Below are positions 18,889 to 28,026 of a stretch of 64,000 nucleotides of DNA, in pieces. Position 1 is the stretch's first letter, and every line of letters starts with the position of its first letter. Position numbers and translations under genes: made by a program. Where the stretch lies: the NCBI GenBank assembly GCA_965220875.1, contig OZ244849.1, positions 1,612,001 to 1,676,000 of the forward strand. The letters run 5' to 3'. The DNA is from WTFY01 sp965220875 (GTDB lineage: Bacteria > Pseudomonadota > Gammaproteobacteria > UBA4575). The notes under the pieces are model-generated. The model made no database searches. It saw nothing but the letters and a program-made list of their open reading frames with translations, and was not told the DNA's origin.

Positions 18889-20304
18889 GTGCAGCAGTAT
18901 GAAGTGATTGTCGTGGGCGCAGGGCCCGCCGGCTACGTGTGCGCCATTCGCTGTGCGCAGCTGGGATTGAAGGTAGCCTGTATTGACAAGCGGGTAAATG
19001 CCAAGGGCAAGGCAGTACTGGGCGGCACGTGCCTGAATGTGGGCTGCATTCCTTCCAAGGCATTGCTCGATTCCACTCATCATTTCCAGTTTCTCAGTCA
19101 TGAGGCCAAGACGCATGGCTTGAAAATATCCGGCCTCGAAGCAGATGTGCCGGCCATGCAAAAACGCAAAAACCGGGTGGTACAGACCCTGGTAGGCGGG
19201 ATAGCCAGTCTCCTGAAGAAAAGCGGGGTCGATGTGTTTGCCGGAACTGCAGGATTCATGGATCCAAACAGGATTCGTGTAGACCATGCAGACGGTACGT
19301 CCCGCGAACTGCAAGGCAAGTTCATCGTGATTGCCAGCGGGTCCGTTCCTGTGACGATCCCGGTTGCGCAGGTGGATGGTGATCATATTATCGATTCTAC
19401 CGGTGCACTGGAACTGCGTGATGTACCGGAGAGGCTGGGGATAATAGGTGCGGGAGCCATTGGGCTGGAAATGGGCAGCGTCTGGAGCCGGCTCGGTTCC
19501 AAGGTGGTTGTTCTTGAAGCGCTTCCGGATTTTTTGCCGACGGCCGACCAGGCTGTCAGCAGTGAGGCGTTCAAGATTCTGGCTCAGCAAGGGCTTGACC
19601 TGCGCATGAACTGCAGGGTGCAGGGTGCACGGGTCAAGGACGGGACAGTGCACGTCGAATATGCAATGGACGGTGACGAGCATCTTGTGGAAGTTGACAA
19701 GCTTGTGGTCGCTGTGGGTCGCGGGCCCGATACCGGAGGCCTGCATCTGGATAACCTGGAGATCAAGACAGACCCGAGAGGCTTCATAGAAGTTGATTCC
19801 CGCTGGGAGACTTCCGTGAAGGGTATCCATGCAATAGGGGATGTTACAGGCGGCGCCATGCTGGCGCACAAGGGTTCAGAGGAGGGGGTCGCTTTGGCCG
19901 AACTGCTGGCCGGACAGGCAGCTCATGTCAATTATGAGACAATTCCATGGGTGATTTACACCTGGCCTGAAATTGCCTGGGTAGGCAAAACAGAAAGGCA
20001 GTGCAAGGAGTCCGGTATCGAATACAGGACAGGCGTGTTTCCATTCATGGCGCTGGGCCGTGCCCGTGCGATGGGCGATGCCAAAGGGCTGTTCAAGATT
20101 ATCGGGGATGCCGGGACGGACCGTATCCTGGGTGTCCATATCGTTGGACCCAACGCTTCGGAGCTTATCAGCGAAGCCGTCGTTGCCATGGAGTCTGAGC
20201 TGTATGCGGAAGATCTTGCACGCACGGTACACGCCCATCCAAGCCTGGCCGAAGGCATGCACGAGGCTGCGTTGGCACTGGACGGGCGTGCCATTCATAT
20301 CTAG
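18889..20304 (+). CDS. lpdA: Dihydrolipoyl dehydrogenase (E3)
   Basis: E3 reoxidises the dihydrolipoyl arm of E2 with FAD and NAD+. The 471-residue product has the N-terminal FAD motif VVGAGPAGYVCAI, the redox pair Cys48/Cys53 in GGTCLNVGCIPSK, a NAD-binding IGAGAIGLEMGSVW motif, the FAD motif IHAIGDVTGG, and the catalytic His-Glu in HAHPSLAEGMHEA. The start is GTG at 18889, since the next codons QQYEVIVVGAG match the family N-terminus and no ATG lies closer. It is the last gene of the operon. Confidence 0.96.
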   Translation: MQQYEVIVVGAGPAGYVCAIRCAQLGLKVACIDKRVNAKGKAVLGGTCLNVGCIPSKALLDSTHHFQFLSHEAKTHGLKISGLEADVPAMQKRKNRVVQTLVGGIASLLKKSGVDVFAGTAGFMDPNRIRVDHADGTSRELQGKFIVIASGSVPVTIPVAQVDGDHIIDSTGALELRDVPERLGIIGAGAIGLEMGSVWSRLGSKVVVLEALPDFLPTADQAVSSEAFKILAQQGLDLRMNCRVQGARVKDGTVHVEYAMDGDEHLVEVDKLVVAVGRGPDTGGLHLDNLEIKTDPRGFIEVDSRWETSVKGIHAIGDVTGGAMLAHKGSEEGVALAELLAGQAAHVNYETIPWVIYTWPEIAWVGKTERQCKESGIEYRTGVFPFMALGRARAMGDAKGLFKIIGDAGTDRILGVHIVGPNASELISEAVVAMESELYAEDLARTVHAHPSLAEGMHEAALALDGRAIHI

Positions 20305-20739
20305 CTGGCACACAGTGTTGCCCGGTGCGCTCTTCGGGTGCATGGCAGGTGTGCTTAGCCTCTGCTCGGCAGCCGCTGCAATGCAGGCGTTGAGACAGGT
20401 GAATGTGAATATTTTGTAAAGATATGGACACTACCCGGCATTTCGTGCATCATTGGGCTGCTTTCGATTATTGCCAGTGGCCGTCGAAGGTACACAGCGT
20501 ACATGATGCATGGATTTGAATGTTATTCAGCAGGTTTGATGTAAGATCAAATCGTCAGTCAATTCGTATTCGTTTTTTAACGACTTTCTAGATTTCGTTC
20601 TCCAGGATTTTGCAATTTAGATAGTTTTGCGAACTGTGAAAGCAGAGCTGTTTGCCAAGTAATATATGATCATCATCAATAAACTCGTGTGCCGAATTAC
20701 AGAAATCTTAATGAAGGGTATGCATGCTCAGGAGACAGA
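20305..20739. other. Non-coding spacer between lpdA and the RRM gene
   Basis: These 435 bases have no credible ORF. The first 60 contain an imperfect long hairpin (GCACAC near 20307 with GTGTGC near 20349, plus inner TGCC/GGCA) that may end the suc operon, without a T-tract. An inverted repeat TTTGAT-N5-ATCAAA lies at 20535-20551. The last 190 bases before the RRM gene are AT-rich and could hold a long leader, as is common for cold-induced RNA-binding genes. Confidence 0.5.
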
Positions 20740-21000
20740 ATGAATATTTATATTGGTAATTTGCCTTACAACATCTCAGAAGATGAGTTACGAGAATTGT
20801 TTGCCGCACACGGTGAAGTGTCGAGCGCCAACATCATCACAGACAGGGAGTCAGGCCGTTCCAAGGGGTTCGGGTTTGTTGAAATGCCAGACAAGGCACA
20901 GGGTGAGAGCGCGATCAGTGCGCTGAATGAGACAAATGTACAGGGGCGTAATTTGAGGGTCAACGAGGCACGTCCTCGTCCAGACAGGGGTCGGCGGTAG
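20740..21000 (+). CDS. Small RRM-domain RNA-binding protein
   Basis: The 86-residue product is a single RNA recognition motif. RNP2 is IYIGNLPY at residues 3-10 and RNP1 is KGFGFVEM near residues 44-51, followed by a short Arg-rich tail (RPRPDRGRR). The ATG at 20740 has an AGGAGA ribosome site; the frame is open 17 codons further upstream, but without RRM similarity. Bacterial single-RRM proteins of this type are often cold-induced and bind RNA; the target here is unknown. The gene is monocistronic and converges on fadJ. Confidence 0.93.
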   Translation: MNIYIGNLPYNISEDELRELFAAHGEVSSANIITDRESGRSKGFGFVEMPDKAQGESAISALNETNVQGRNLRVNEARPRPDRGRR

Positions 21001-21022
21001 TCACGCAGTCAGTTCGGGCGTA

Positions 21023-23077
21023 TCAGCCCTCGGATACTGACTCAGAGCATAGTTCAAGCCAGCCTGCATCTGGCTTAAACCGGTCTCCAAACTGGTTTTG
21101 AAGTGCAGACAGTGTTTCGAGCAAAGTTGCGGGGTTCTCTGAGTTAATGTATTGCATCGGACCGCCTCTGAACGGGGCAAATCCTGTCCCGAATATGACT
21201 CCGGCATCCAGCAGGTCACGGTCCTCTACAATATTCTCTCGAAGGCAGGCGACAGCCTCGTTGATGAGCCTGAACATCAGTCGATTCTGTATGGTTTCGA
21301 TATTGCAGGAGGGTGAACGTCGGCCGTGTTTGATTTTTTTCCCTTGCTTCCATGTATAAAATCCTTGTCCCGACTTCCTGCCCAGTTTTCCAGCCTCAAC
21401 CATTGTTCGGAGTAATTCCGGTACGCCGAACCCGTATGCGATATCCAGGCTTTCGGCTACGTGCAGACCAATGTCCAGTCCAACCGTGTCAGCGAGCTCC
21501 AGTGGGCCCATCGGCATCCCGAAGCTTGTAGCGGCCCGATCAATATCAGCCACTGAAGTACCCGTTTCCCTTATCAGGCCTGCTTCAATGATGTAAGGCA
21601 TCAGGATTCGGTTTACCAGGAACCCCGGTGAACTCTTTACCGGCAAGGGCAGTTTGTCGATTTGCCTGGTAAAACTGATCATTCGATGCAGGATGTCCGG
21701 GTCTGTGTTGGCTCCGTTTATAACTTCGACCAGGGGCATTTTGGTGACCGGGTTGAAGAAGTGCAGGCCGACAAGTCGTTCCGGCCGTGAAAGTGAATCG
21801 CAGAGTTTTTCGATTTCAATGCTGGACGTGTTCGTAGCCAGCAAGGCTCCACTTTTTGCGCTGGATTCGATTGAGGAAAACAGGTTTTGCTTGGTTTCCC
21901 GGTTTTCGAATACGGCCTCTATGACGAGATCGGCCTTGGACAATCCATTGCCATGCAGATCGGGAATAAAACGGTCCATCGCGTTTTTGACCGACAGTCG
22001 GTTTACGAGTCTTTTTTTGAGATACCGCCAGGCGCGCATTCTGGCCTTTGCCAGACTTTCCTCGCGAATATCCTGCAGGGTAACCATCAAACCCTTCTGT
22101 ACACACCAGGCCGCGATATCACCTCCCATGAGGCCAGCACCGATAACGTGAACATGGCTTACACGCGTAGATTCACGGCTGGCCAGGCTTTTCAGTTTTT
22201 TTGACAGCATGAATGTTCGTACCAGGTTTTTAGACGTGCCCGTAACACTGAGATTTGCAACGGATCGTGCTTCGTGCACCTGCATGCCTGCTTCCTTGCC
22301 ATAGTGCTTGGCCCAGAGATCGGTGATTGCGTATGGGGCAGGATAGTGGTCAGGCAGCGTTTTGCTGGAAATACGTTTCCGTATCCGTGCCGCGATGACC
22401 GGGCGTGCCAGGCTTGAGTTCAGCAGTGTCTTGATTCTTGATACATGGTGCTTGGAGGGTCGGTCCAGCAGCAGCATTCGTGCTGCATTTTCCAGCTGCC
22501 GCCGCGGCACCACATGGTCGACCAGGCCGATTTTTTTAGCACGCCTGGCATTTATGTTACGTCCGGTCAGCATCAGGTCCATTGCGGCAAGCGCATTGAC
22601 ATGCCGCAGTACCCGCACGGTTCCACCGTAACCAGGATGAATGCCGAGCTTTACTTCAGGAAAGCCAAGCCGGGTGTCAGGACTATCCGTGGCGATTCGA
22701 TAGTCACAGGCAAGTGCAAGCTCCAGGCCGCCTCCTACGCAGAACCCGTCAATGGCCGCTACCGTGGGGCAGGGCAGCTGGTCAAGCTTGTCCATGATCA
22801 TTTGGCCTTCCCTGATCATTTCCAATGCCTGCTTCGCATCAGCGATTCTGGTGAATTCCTTGATGTCTGCCCCGGCTATGAACCCTCTGGATTTCCCGGA
22901 GATCACAGCTACCCCCGCCGGCGTCTCGATTGCAAGCTGATCCAGGATCAGCCTGAATTCACTCAGTACGCTCCTGGACAGGATATTCGTGCTGCTTTGG
23001 GCAACATCGAGCCTGACCCAGACCAGGTTGCCTTGATCGCGATTCATGTCCCAGTGGCTGTATTGGTCAGGCATCAT
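21023..23077 (-). CDS. fadJ: Fatty oxidation complex alpha subunit (FadJ-like)
   Basis: This bifunctional beta-oxidation protein combines enoyl-CoA hydratase and 3-hydroxyacyl-CoA dehydrogenase. I start at ATG 23077, preceded by AAGG and overlapping the end of fadI, giving 684 residues; the longer open frame up to 23209 lies inside fadI. The hydratase half shows SGKSRGFIAGADIKEF and a GFCVGGGLELALACDYRIA oxyanion block. The dehydrogenase half has the NAD motif VIGAGLMGGDIAAW and the HFFNPVTKMPLVEV catalytic block. The fadI-fadJ order and overlap fit FadIJ better than FadBA. Confidence 0.92.
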   Translation of the reverse strand: MMPDQYSHWDMNRDQGNLVWVRLDVAQSSTNILSRSVLSEFRLILDQLAIETPAGVAVISGKSRGFIAGADIKEFTRIADAKQALEMIREGQMIMDKLDQLPCPTVAAIDGFCVGGGLELALACDYRIATDSPDTRLGFPEVKLGIHPGYGGTVRVLRHVNALAAMDLMLTGRNINARRAKKIGLVDHVVPRRQLENAARMLLLDRPSKHHVSRIKTLLNSSLARPVIAARIRKRISSKTLPDHYPAPYAITDLWAKHYGKEAGMQVHEARSVANLSVTGTSKNLVRTFMLSKKLKSLASRESTRVSHVHVIGAGLMGGDIAAWCVQKGLMVTLQDIREESLAKARMRAWRYLKKRLVNRLSVKNAMDRFIPDLHGNGLSKADLVIEAVFENRETKQNLFSSIESSAKSGALLATNTSSIEIEKLCDSLSRPERLVGLHFFNPVTKMPLVEVINGANTDPDILHRMISFTRQIDKLPLPVKSSPGFLVNRILMPYIIEAGLIRETGTSVADIDRAATSFGMPMGPLELADTVGLDIGLHVAESLDIAYGFGVPELLRTMVEAGKLGRKSGQGFYTWKQGKKIKHGRRSPSCNIETIQNRLMFRLINEAVACLRENIVEDRDLLDAGVIFGTGFAPFRGGPMQYINSENPATLLETLSALQNQFGDRFKPDAGWLELCSESVSEG

Positions 23078-24371
23078 GCAAACCTTGCTGCAGGTTTTCG
23101 ACGAGTATCGCGCCACCCTGACCCCCTCCGATGCAGAGCGTCGCGACTCCCAGTCTGGCTTGATTGCGCGATAGTATCTTGAGGAGGTGATATGCGATTC
23201 GCGTGCCACTGGCGCCTACCGGGTGCCCCATGCTGATCGCACCACCGTCCACGTTGAGGCGCTCGAGGGAAATTTCTCCCAACGGCTCGTCAAGGCCCAG
23301 CTCACTCTTGCAATACTCGTCATCCCTGAATGCTGCGATGCAGGACAGCACCTGCGCGGCAAAAGCTTCATTGATTTCCCAGTAATCTATATCCGTGACA
23401 CGCAGGTCCTCTTTCATCAGCATCGGGGCGGTGGCATGAACCGGACCCAGTCCCATTTTTGCCGGGTCCAGCGCAGCCCAGTTGATGGCAACAATTCGCC
23501 CCATTGGTGACAGCTGGTGCCTGTTGACAGCGGATTCGCTTGCAAGAATCACCCAGGCTGCGCCATCTGTAATCTGGGCGCTGTTTCCTGCCGTGACATT
23601 GCCAAATTTTCGGTCAAAAACGGGCTTCAGACGGGCCAGCTTCTCGATGTCAGAGTCACTTCTGACTCCATCGTCCTGGCTGTAGTAATTTCCTTCGTGG
23701 TCGTAAATCGGTTCTATTTCCTCAAGGTATCCACAGTTTTGCGCATTCAATGTCCGCTGGTGACTTGCCACAGCAAACCGGTCCATTTCCAGGCGGGAAA
23801 TACCGAATCGATGCACCAGGTTTTCAGCTGTTTGTCCCATGGACAGCCCGACAATGGGGTCTGAAAGGCCTTTTAGCAGAGAAAAGACCGGAACGAGATG
23901 GCCGGGTCTGAACTCTGTCAGGGTGCGGATTTTCCCCCATGCCGATTTTGCACGATTCAGGTTTGCCAGCCAGTTCACCATCTGGCGGTTGTGAAGTACC
24001 GGGGCATGGCTCATCGCTTCGGTGCCGCCAGCGAGGACCAGCTCTGACCTGCCGAGCACCAGGTTGGTCAAAGCGGAATCAATGGCCTGCAGACCGGATG
24101 CACAGTTGCGCTGGACGCTCCATGCGGGCACCTGGTAGCCACAACCCAGGCGCAGGGCAATGATACGTGCGATATTTGCCTCATCCACCCCGGGGGCCAC
24201 CGCACCCACTATGACTTCGTCCAAGTCGCGGGGATCGAAGGGCTGGCGCAATAGCAGGGGCATTGCAGAACCCACTGCAAGGTCAGATGCGCTGAATGGC
24301 CCCGGTCTTCCCTGTGCCTTGAGAAACGGTGTGCGGCAGCCATCGATAATGTAGACGTCTGGCCTGATCAT
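23067..24371 (-). CDS. fadI: Acetyl-CoA acyltransferase (3-ketoacyl-CoA thiolase, FadI-like)
   Basis: The thiolase cleaves 3-ketoacyl-CoA in the last step of beta-oxidation. The 434-residue product has the nucleophilic Cys in SVQRNCASGLQAIDSA, the GGTEAMSH motif, the NEAFAAQV block, the GHPVGASGTR His motif and the second Cys in LCIGGGQGGA. Length and sequence type match FadI (about 436). It overlaps fadJ by 11 bases. Whether the complex works aerobically or anaerobically cannot be told from sequence. Confidence 0.93.
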   Translation of the reverse strand: MIRPDVYIIDGCRTPFLKAQGRPGPFSASDLAVGSAMPLLLRQPFDPRDLDEVIVGAVAPGVDEANIARIIALRLGCGYQVPAWSVQRNCASGLQAIDSALTNLVLGRSELVLAGGTEAMSHAPVLHNRQMVNWLANLNRAKSAWGKIRTLTEFRPGHLVPVFSLLKGLSDPIVGLSMGQTAENLVHRFGISRLEMDRFAVASHQRTLNAQNCGYLEEIEPIYDHEGNYYSQDDGVRSDSDIEKLARLKPVFDRKFGNVTAGNSAQITDGAAWVILASESAVNRHQLSPMGRIVAINWAALDPAKMGLGPVHATAPMLMKEDLRVTDIDYWEINEAFAAQVLSCIAAFRDDEYCKSELGLDEPLGEISLERLNVDGGAISMGHPVGASGTRIAYHLLKILSRNQARLGVATLCIGGGQGGAILVENLQQGLHDA

Positions 24372-24409
24372 GCGTTACATGCCTGATGGCGGTTTATTCG
24401 GAGAGTTGA

Positions 24410-25543
24410 TTATACATAGTCGCAGGTTAACTCGAGCGCGTGGTCGATATCCTCCTGGCTTGTATAAAAATGGGGCGAGAAGCGGATGCCTTTGCACCGG
24501 TAGGCGCACAGTACTCCTGAGCTCAGCAGATGCCTGAACAGTTCATAGTTGTCGATTCCCGGACGCTGCAGGGTCAGGATGCCCGAACGCCGTGCCCGGT
24601 CCATGGTGCTGACTGTTCTTAATCCTTTTTCCCTTGATTTATCATATAGATAAGATATATTTGATGAAACCATATCATGAATATTGCTGATTCCGGTGTC
24701 CAGCAGCAGTTTCAGGCTTGCATGCATTGCATGGATGCCCGTGTAATTCAGGCTCCCGCATTCAAAACGCCTGGCGTCGGAAGCGGGTTTCCATTCCTGC
24801 AATTCGAAGTTGCTCGAATCCTCCAGCATGTGCCACCCGAACTGGTTCAGATGCAGCTGATCACGAACTTCGGGGTTGCAGTAGAACAGGCCGATTCCTT
24901 CCGGCCCCAGCAGCCACTTGTGGCTGTCTGCCATGACGAAGTCGGCCGGCGTGGAAACCAGGTCAAAGGGTGTGGCTCCAAGCGCCTGGATGGCGTCTAC
25001 GCAAAGCAGGATGTTCCGGGATTTGCAAAAATCACTGATTGTTTCGAGGTCCATGCACAGGCCTGTGTCATACTGGACCGCGCTGACCGAGATCAGCCTT
25101 GTGTGGCGATCGACTTCATTGAACAGGGCTTCCTCCGGGTTGCGGGACTGGTACAGGTCGACGCATCTTGCTTCTGTCCCGAACCTGCCTTGGAGTGATT
25201 GCCACAGTACCCGGTTGGACGGGAACTCCTGCCTGGCGAATACGACGTTGTCGTGCGGCTGCCAGGCTATGCCGTAGGCCACGATGGAAAGACCTTCGGA
25301 TGTGTTCTTGACCAGCGCGATATCGCCGGCACTTTCTGCCTGGATCAGCTGCTGGCAGGCCTGGCGCAATTCAGCCTCTGTCTGTTTCCACCTTGCTACA
25401 TGTTCGGTACCGTACCGGACATTGTCGCTGGCAAATTCTGCTACTGCCCTTGCTGCGCTTATCGGCCAGGGAGCCACTCCGGCGTGATTGAGGTGGACAA
25501 GCCCTGTTCTATGAGGAAATTCATGTGTCCAATCATGCCGCAT
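24410..25543 (-). CDS. Aminotransferase class V-fold PLP enzyme
   Basis: The 377-residue product has the class V (cysteine desulfurase-like) fold: HLNHAGVAPWP at the N-terminus, a central VDAIQALGATPFDL segment with the PLP-binding Asp, and the PLP lysine in ADSHKWLLGPEGIG. There is no recognisable desulfurase active-site Cys loop, so an IscS/SufS role is not supported. Similar proteins are annotated as kynureninase-like or isopenicillin-N-epimerase-like, without known substrate. It lies 38 bases downstream of fadI on the same strand and diverges from bioA by 40 bases. Confidence 0.85.
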   Translation of the reverse strand: MRHDWTHEFPHRTGLVHLNHAGVAPWPISAARAVAEFASDNVRYGTEHVARWKQTEAELRQACQQLIQAESAGDIALVKNTSEGLSIVAYGIAWQPHDNVVFARQEFPSNRVLWQSLQGRFGTEARCVDLYQSRNPEEALFNEVDRHTRLISVSAVQYDTGLCMDLETISDFCKSRNILLCVDAIQALGATPFDLVSTPADFVMADSHKWLLGPEGIGLFYCNPEVRDQLHLNQFGWHMLEDSSNFELQEWKPASDARRFECGSLNYTGIHAMHASLKLLLDTGISNIHDMVSSNISYLYDKSREKGLRTVSTMDRARRSGILTLQRPGIDNYELFRHLLSSGVLCAYRCKGIRFSPHFYTSQEDIDHALELTCDYV

Positions 25544-25583
25544 GCGTTAGAGTAGCACGAAATAAATCAGCCAATAAGTTGCG

Positions 25584-26936
25584 ATGAATCTTCATTCTTC
25601 AGATTTAAGACAAAGAGACCTGGCTTCAGTCTGGCATCCGTGCACGCAGATGAAGGACCTCGAGCGTTTCCCGGTATTGCTGGTAAAAAGTGCAAAAGGC
25701 GTGTGGCTGGAAGACTTCGAAGGCAGGCATTACCTCGATGCCATCAGTTCGTGGTGGGTCAACGTGTTTGGCCACGGCAACGAGAGAATCAATCAGGCCA
25801 TCAGGCAGCAGCTTGACCTGGTTGGGCACGTACTGTTGGCGGGATGTTCGCATGAGCCGGTCATCCGCCTGTCTGAACGGCTAGTCGAGATCGCACCGGA
25901 ACCGCTGCAGAAATGCTTTTTTGCAGACAATGGGTCCTCGGCCATCGAAGTTGCGATGAAGATGAGCTTCCATTACTGGCAAAATTCGGGAAAGCGCAAG
26001 AAAACCAGGTTTGTCAATCTCAGCAATTCCTATCATGGGGAAACCATCGGGGCATTGTCTGCAGGTGACGTGCCCCTGTTCAAGCAGGTCTATGAGCCGC
26101 TTCTGCTCGATACCATTACGGCGCCCAGTCCGGACAGCTATAACCGGGAACCCGGAGAAAGCGCCCCGGAATTTGCCAGGCGCATGTTTGTGCACATGGA
26201 CGAGATATTGCAAAAGCATCATGAAGAGGTATGTGCTGTCATCGTTGAACCTCTGGTGCAGTGTGCGGGAGGCATGCGCATGTATGATCCAGGGTACCTA
26301 GGCATGCTGCGCAAAGCCTGTGATCTTTACGGCGTACACCTGATTGCCGATGAAATTGCCGTGGGATTTGGCCGGACAGGGACCATGTTTGCGTGTGAGC
26401 AGGCCGGCATCGCGCCGGATTTCATGTGCCTGTCCAAGGCGCTGACAGGAGGTTACCTGCCGCTGTCTGTGGTCTTGACTACGGATCAGGTGTACGACGC
26501 CTTTTATGCTGATTACACGGGCATGAAAGCCTTCCTGCACTCTCACAGCTATACGGGCAATGCACTTGGCTGTGCCGCAGCACTTGCCACGCTGGATATT
26601 TTCAGGGAAGAAAACGTTATCGAGTCGAACAAGAGCCTGACCGTTGAATTTGCAAAACAGGCGGAAAGATTCGCCGGTCATCCGAATGTTGCCGATGTCC
26701 GGCAGCGTGGCATGATCACAGCCGTTGAGCTGGTCAGGGACAGGGCCACAAATGAACCGTTTCCCTGGCAGGAGCGAAGAGGCCTTCGGGTGCAGCGATA
26801 TGGCCTGGAACATGGCGTGCTGCTCAGGCCTCTGGGCGATGTGGTATATTTCATGCCGCCTTATGTGATCACCCCTGAAGAAATCCGGATGCTTGTGGAT
26901 GTGGCAGAGCGCGGCATCGAGCATGCTGTACGATGA
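25584..26936 (+). CDS. bioA: Adenosylmethionine-8-amino-7-oxononanoate aminotransferase
   Basis: BioA makes 7,8-diaminopelargonate in biotin synthesis, using S-adenosylmethionine as amino donor. The 450-residue class III aminotransferase begins with the BioA block SVWHPCTQMKD, has ISSWWVNVFGHGN, the SYHGETIGALSAGDVPLF segment, the IADEIAVGFGRTG motif and the PLP lysine in CLSKALTGGYLPLS. The family differs from ornithine-type enzymes in exactly these blocks. The other bio genes are not in the window, so bioA is unlinked here. I saw no BirA-type operator in the 40-base divergent spacer. Confidence 0.94.
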   Translation: MNLHSSDLRQRDLASVWHPCTQMKDLERFPVLLVKSAKGVWLEDFEGRHYLDAISSWWVNVFGHGNERINQAIRQQLDLVGHVLLAGCSHEPVIRLSERLVEIAPEPLQKCFFADNGSSAIEVAMKMSFHYWQNSGKRKKTRFVNLSNSYHGETIGALSAGDVPLFKQVYEPLLLDTITAPSPDSYNREPGESAPEFARRMFVHMDEILQKHHEEVCAVIVEPLVQCAGGMRMYDPGYLGMLRKACDLYGVHLIADEIAVGFGRTGTMFACEQAGIAPDFMCLSKALTGGYLPLSVVLTTDQVYDAFYADYTGMKAFLHSHSYTGNALGCAAALATLDIFREENVIESNKSLTVEFAKQAERFAGHPNVADVRQRGMITAVELVRDRATNEPFPWQERRGLRVQRYGLEHGVLLRPLGDVVYFMPPYVITPEEIRMLVDVAERGIEHAVR

Positions 26937-27021
26937 CAAGGATTTGTAGTAGCTTCTGTACGGGTACGGTTCGATTGCCCAAGCCGGTTGCGGCTGGGTT
27001 CTGGTGCAAGGAGCAGCCCTT

Positions 27022-27945
27022 ATGAGTTCGGCAAGAATCTTTATCTTATTCCTGGTCTTCTGCCTTTTCCTGGCAGCGCCTGGCCATGCCGAGCGTTATC
27101 GGCTCATTACCGGAAATGAGGCCATCGTGGGACAGCCCACAATTGTCAGCACACGGGATGAGGATACCTTTCTGGACCTGGCGCGGAAATTCGATCTTGG
27201 ATTCCAGGAGCTGGTACTTGCAAATCCTGCCGTGGACCCCTGGTTACCCGGTCAGGGCACCCAGGTCATCCTGCCGACACAATACATTCTGCCGGTCCGG
27301 AACCGGGAAGGGATCGTACTGAATCTGGCCGAGATGCGCTTGTACTACTTTCCTGAAAACCCCGACGGTATTCACGGTCATGTTTACACCTATCCGATCA
27401 GCATCGGCAGGCAGGGATGGGATACCCCCCAGGCCCGGACACGGGTTGTCAGGAAAATGAAGGATCCGACATGGTATCCGCCCGAGTCCATTCGCAATGA
27501 GCAGGCGCAGCTGGGAAGGATTCTGGAAGAGTCGGTACCGCCGGGTCCTGACAACCCGTTAGGCAAGCACGCGTTGTACATGGCACTTCCAGGTTATGTG
27601 ATCCACGGTACAAATGAACCAAGGGGCATCGGGATGAAGGTCACGCATGGATGCATACGACTCCATCCTGATGATATAGAGGACCTGTTTAACCGGGTGC
27701 CGCTAAACACTCCGGTGACGATTGTCAACCAGCCTCACAAAGTTGCCTGGCACGAGGGCAAGTTGTACGCAGAAATGCATCCTGATGACGGGGGGCTGGT
27801 GGGCCTGAACGACCTGACCCAGTTTGTACGCGCGGTCATCGATGTAACGCAGAGCAGCCAGGATTACACGGTAGACTGGGACCTGGTATCCCGTCTTGCC
27901 GAGCACAGGTCTGGCCTGCCTTCAGTCGTGGGCGAAAGGCAGTAG
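27022..27945 (+). CDS. L,D-transpeptidase (YkuD domain), periplasmic
   Basis: L,D-transpeptidases form 3-3 crosslinks or attach Braun-type lipoprotein to peptidoglycan. Starting at ATG 27022 (AAGGAG at 27008-27013), the product is 307 residues: a signal peptide ending near AAPGHA (residue 23), a LysM-like segment (about 45-95), and the YkuD domain with the active-site block VIHGTNEPRGIG...THGCIRL, where Cys is the nucleophile. The layout matches E. coli ErfK/YbiS/YcfS/YnhG. It converges on a small Lpp-like lipoprotein gene across a shared hairpin, which suggests that lipoprotein as a substrate. Confidence 0.93.
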   Translation: MSSARIFILFLVFCLFLAAPGHAERYRLITGNEAIVGQPTIVSTRDEDTFLDLARKFDLGFQELVLANPAVDPWLPGQGTQVILPTQYILPVRNREGIVLNLAEMRLYYFPENPDGIHGHVYTYPISIGRQGWDTPQARTRVVRKMKDPTWYPPESIRNEQAQLGRILEESVPPGPDNPLGKHALYMALPGYVIHGTNEPRGIGMKVTHGCIRLHPDDIEDLFNRVPLNTPVTIVNQPHKVAWHEGKLYAEMHPDDGGLVGLNDLTQFVRAVIDVTQSSQDYTVDWDLVSRLAEHRSGLPSVVGERQ

Positions 27946-27980
27946 AGGATTGGTTGTTTGAAGCTGGCTTGAGACGCATA

Positions 27981-28013
27981 CGGAAAAGGGCCCGCGTTGC
28001 GAACCCTTTTCCG
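27981..28013. terminator. Bidirectional hairpin between L,D-transpeptidase and lipoprotein genes
   Basis: A perfect 10-bp inverted repeat (CGGAAAAGGG with CCCTTTTCCG) encloses a 13-base loop that itself can form CGC/GCG. The A/T run in the stem supplies four T residues at the 3' side in either direction. It sits between two convergent stop codons, which fits a shared terminator. Confidence 0.8.
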
Positions 28014-28026
28014 TGAGGTTGAGTCG

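Noticed and set aside
17951..19869. Long minus-strand frames across sucB and lpdA
   Set aside because: Shadows of sucB and lpdA; no ribosome site, no domain.
20536..20550. FNR/ANR box TTGAT...ATCAA
   Set aside because: The half-sites are five bases apart, not four, so a standard FNR dimer would not fit; kept only as an inverted repeat.
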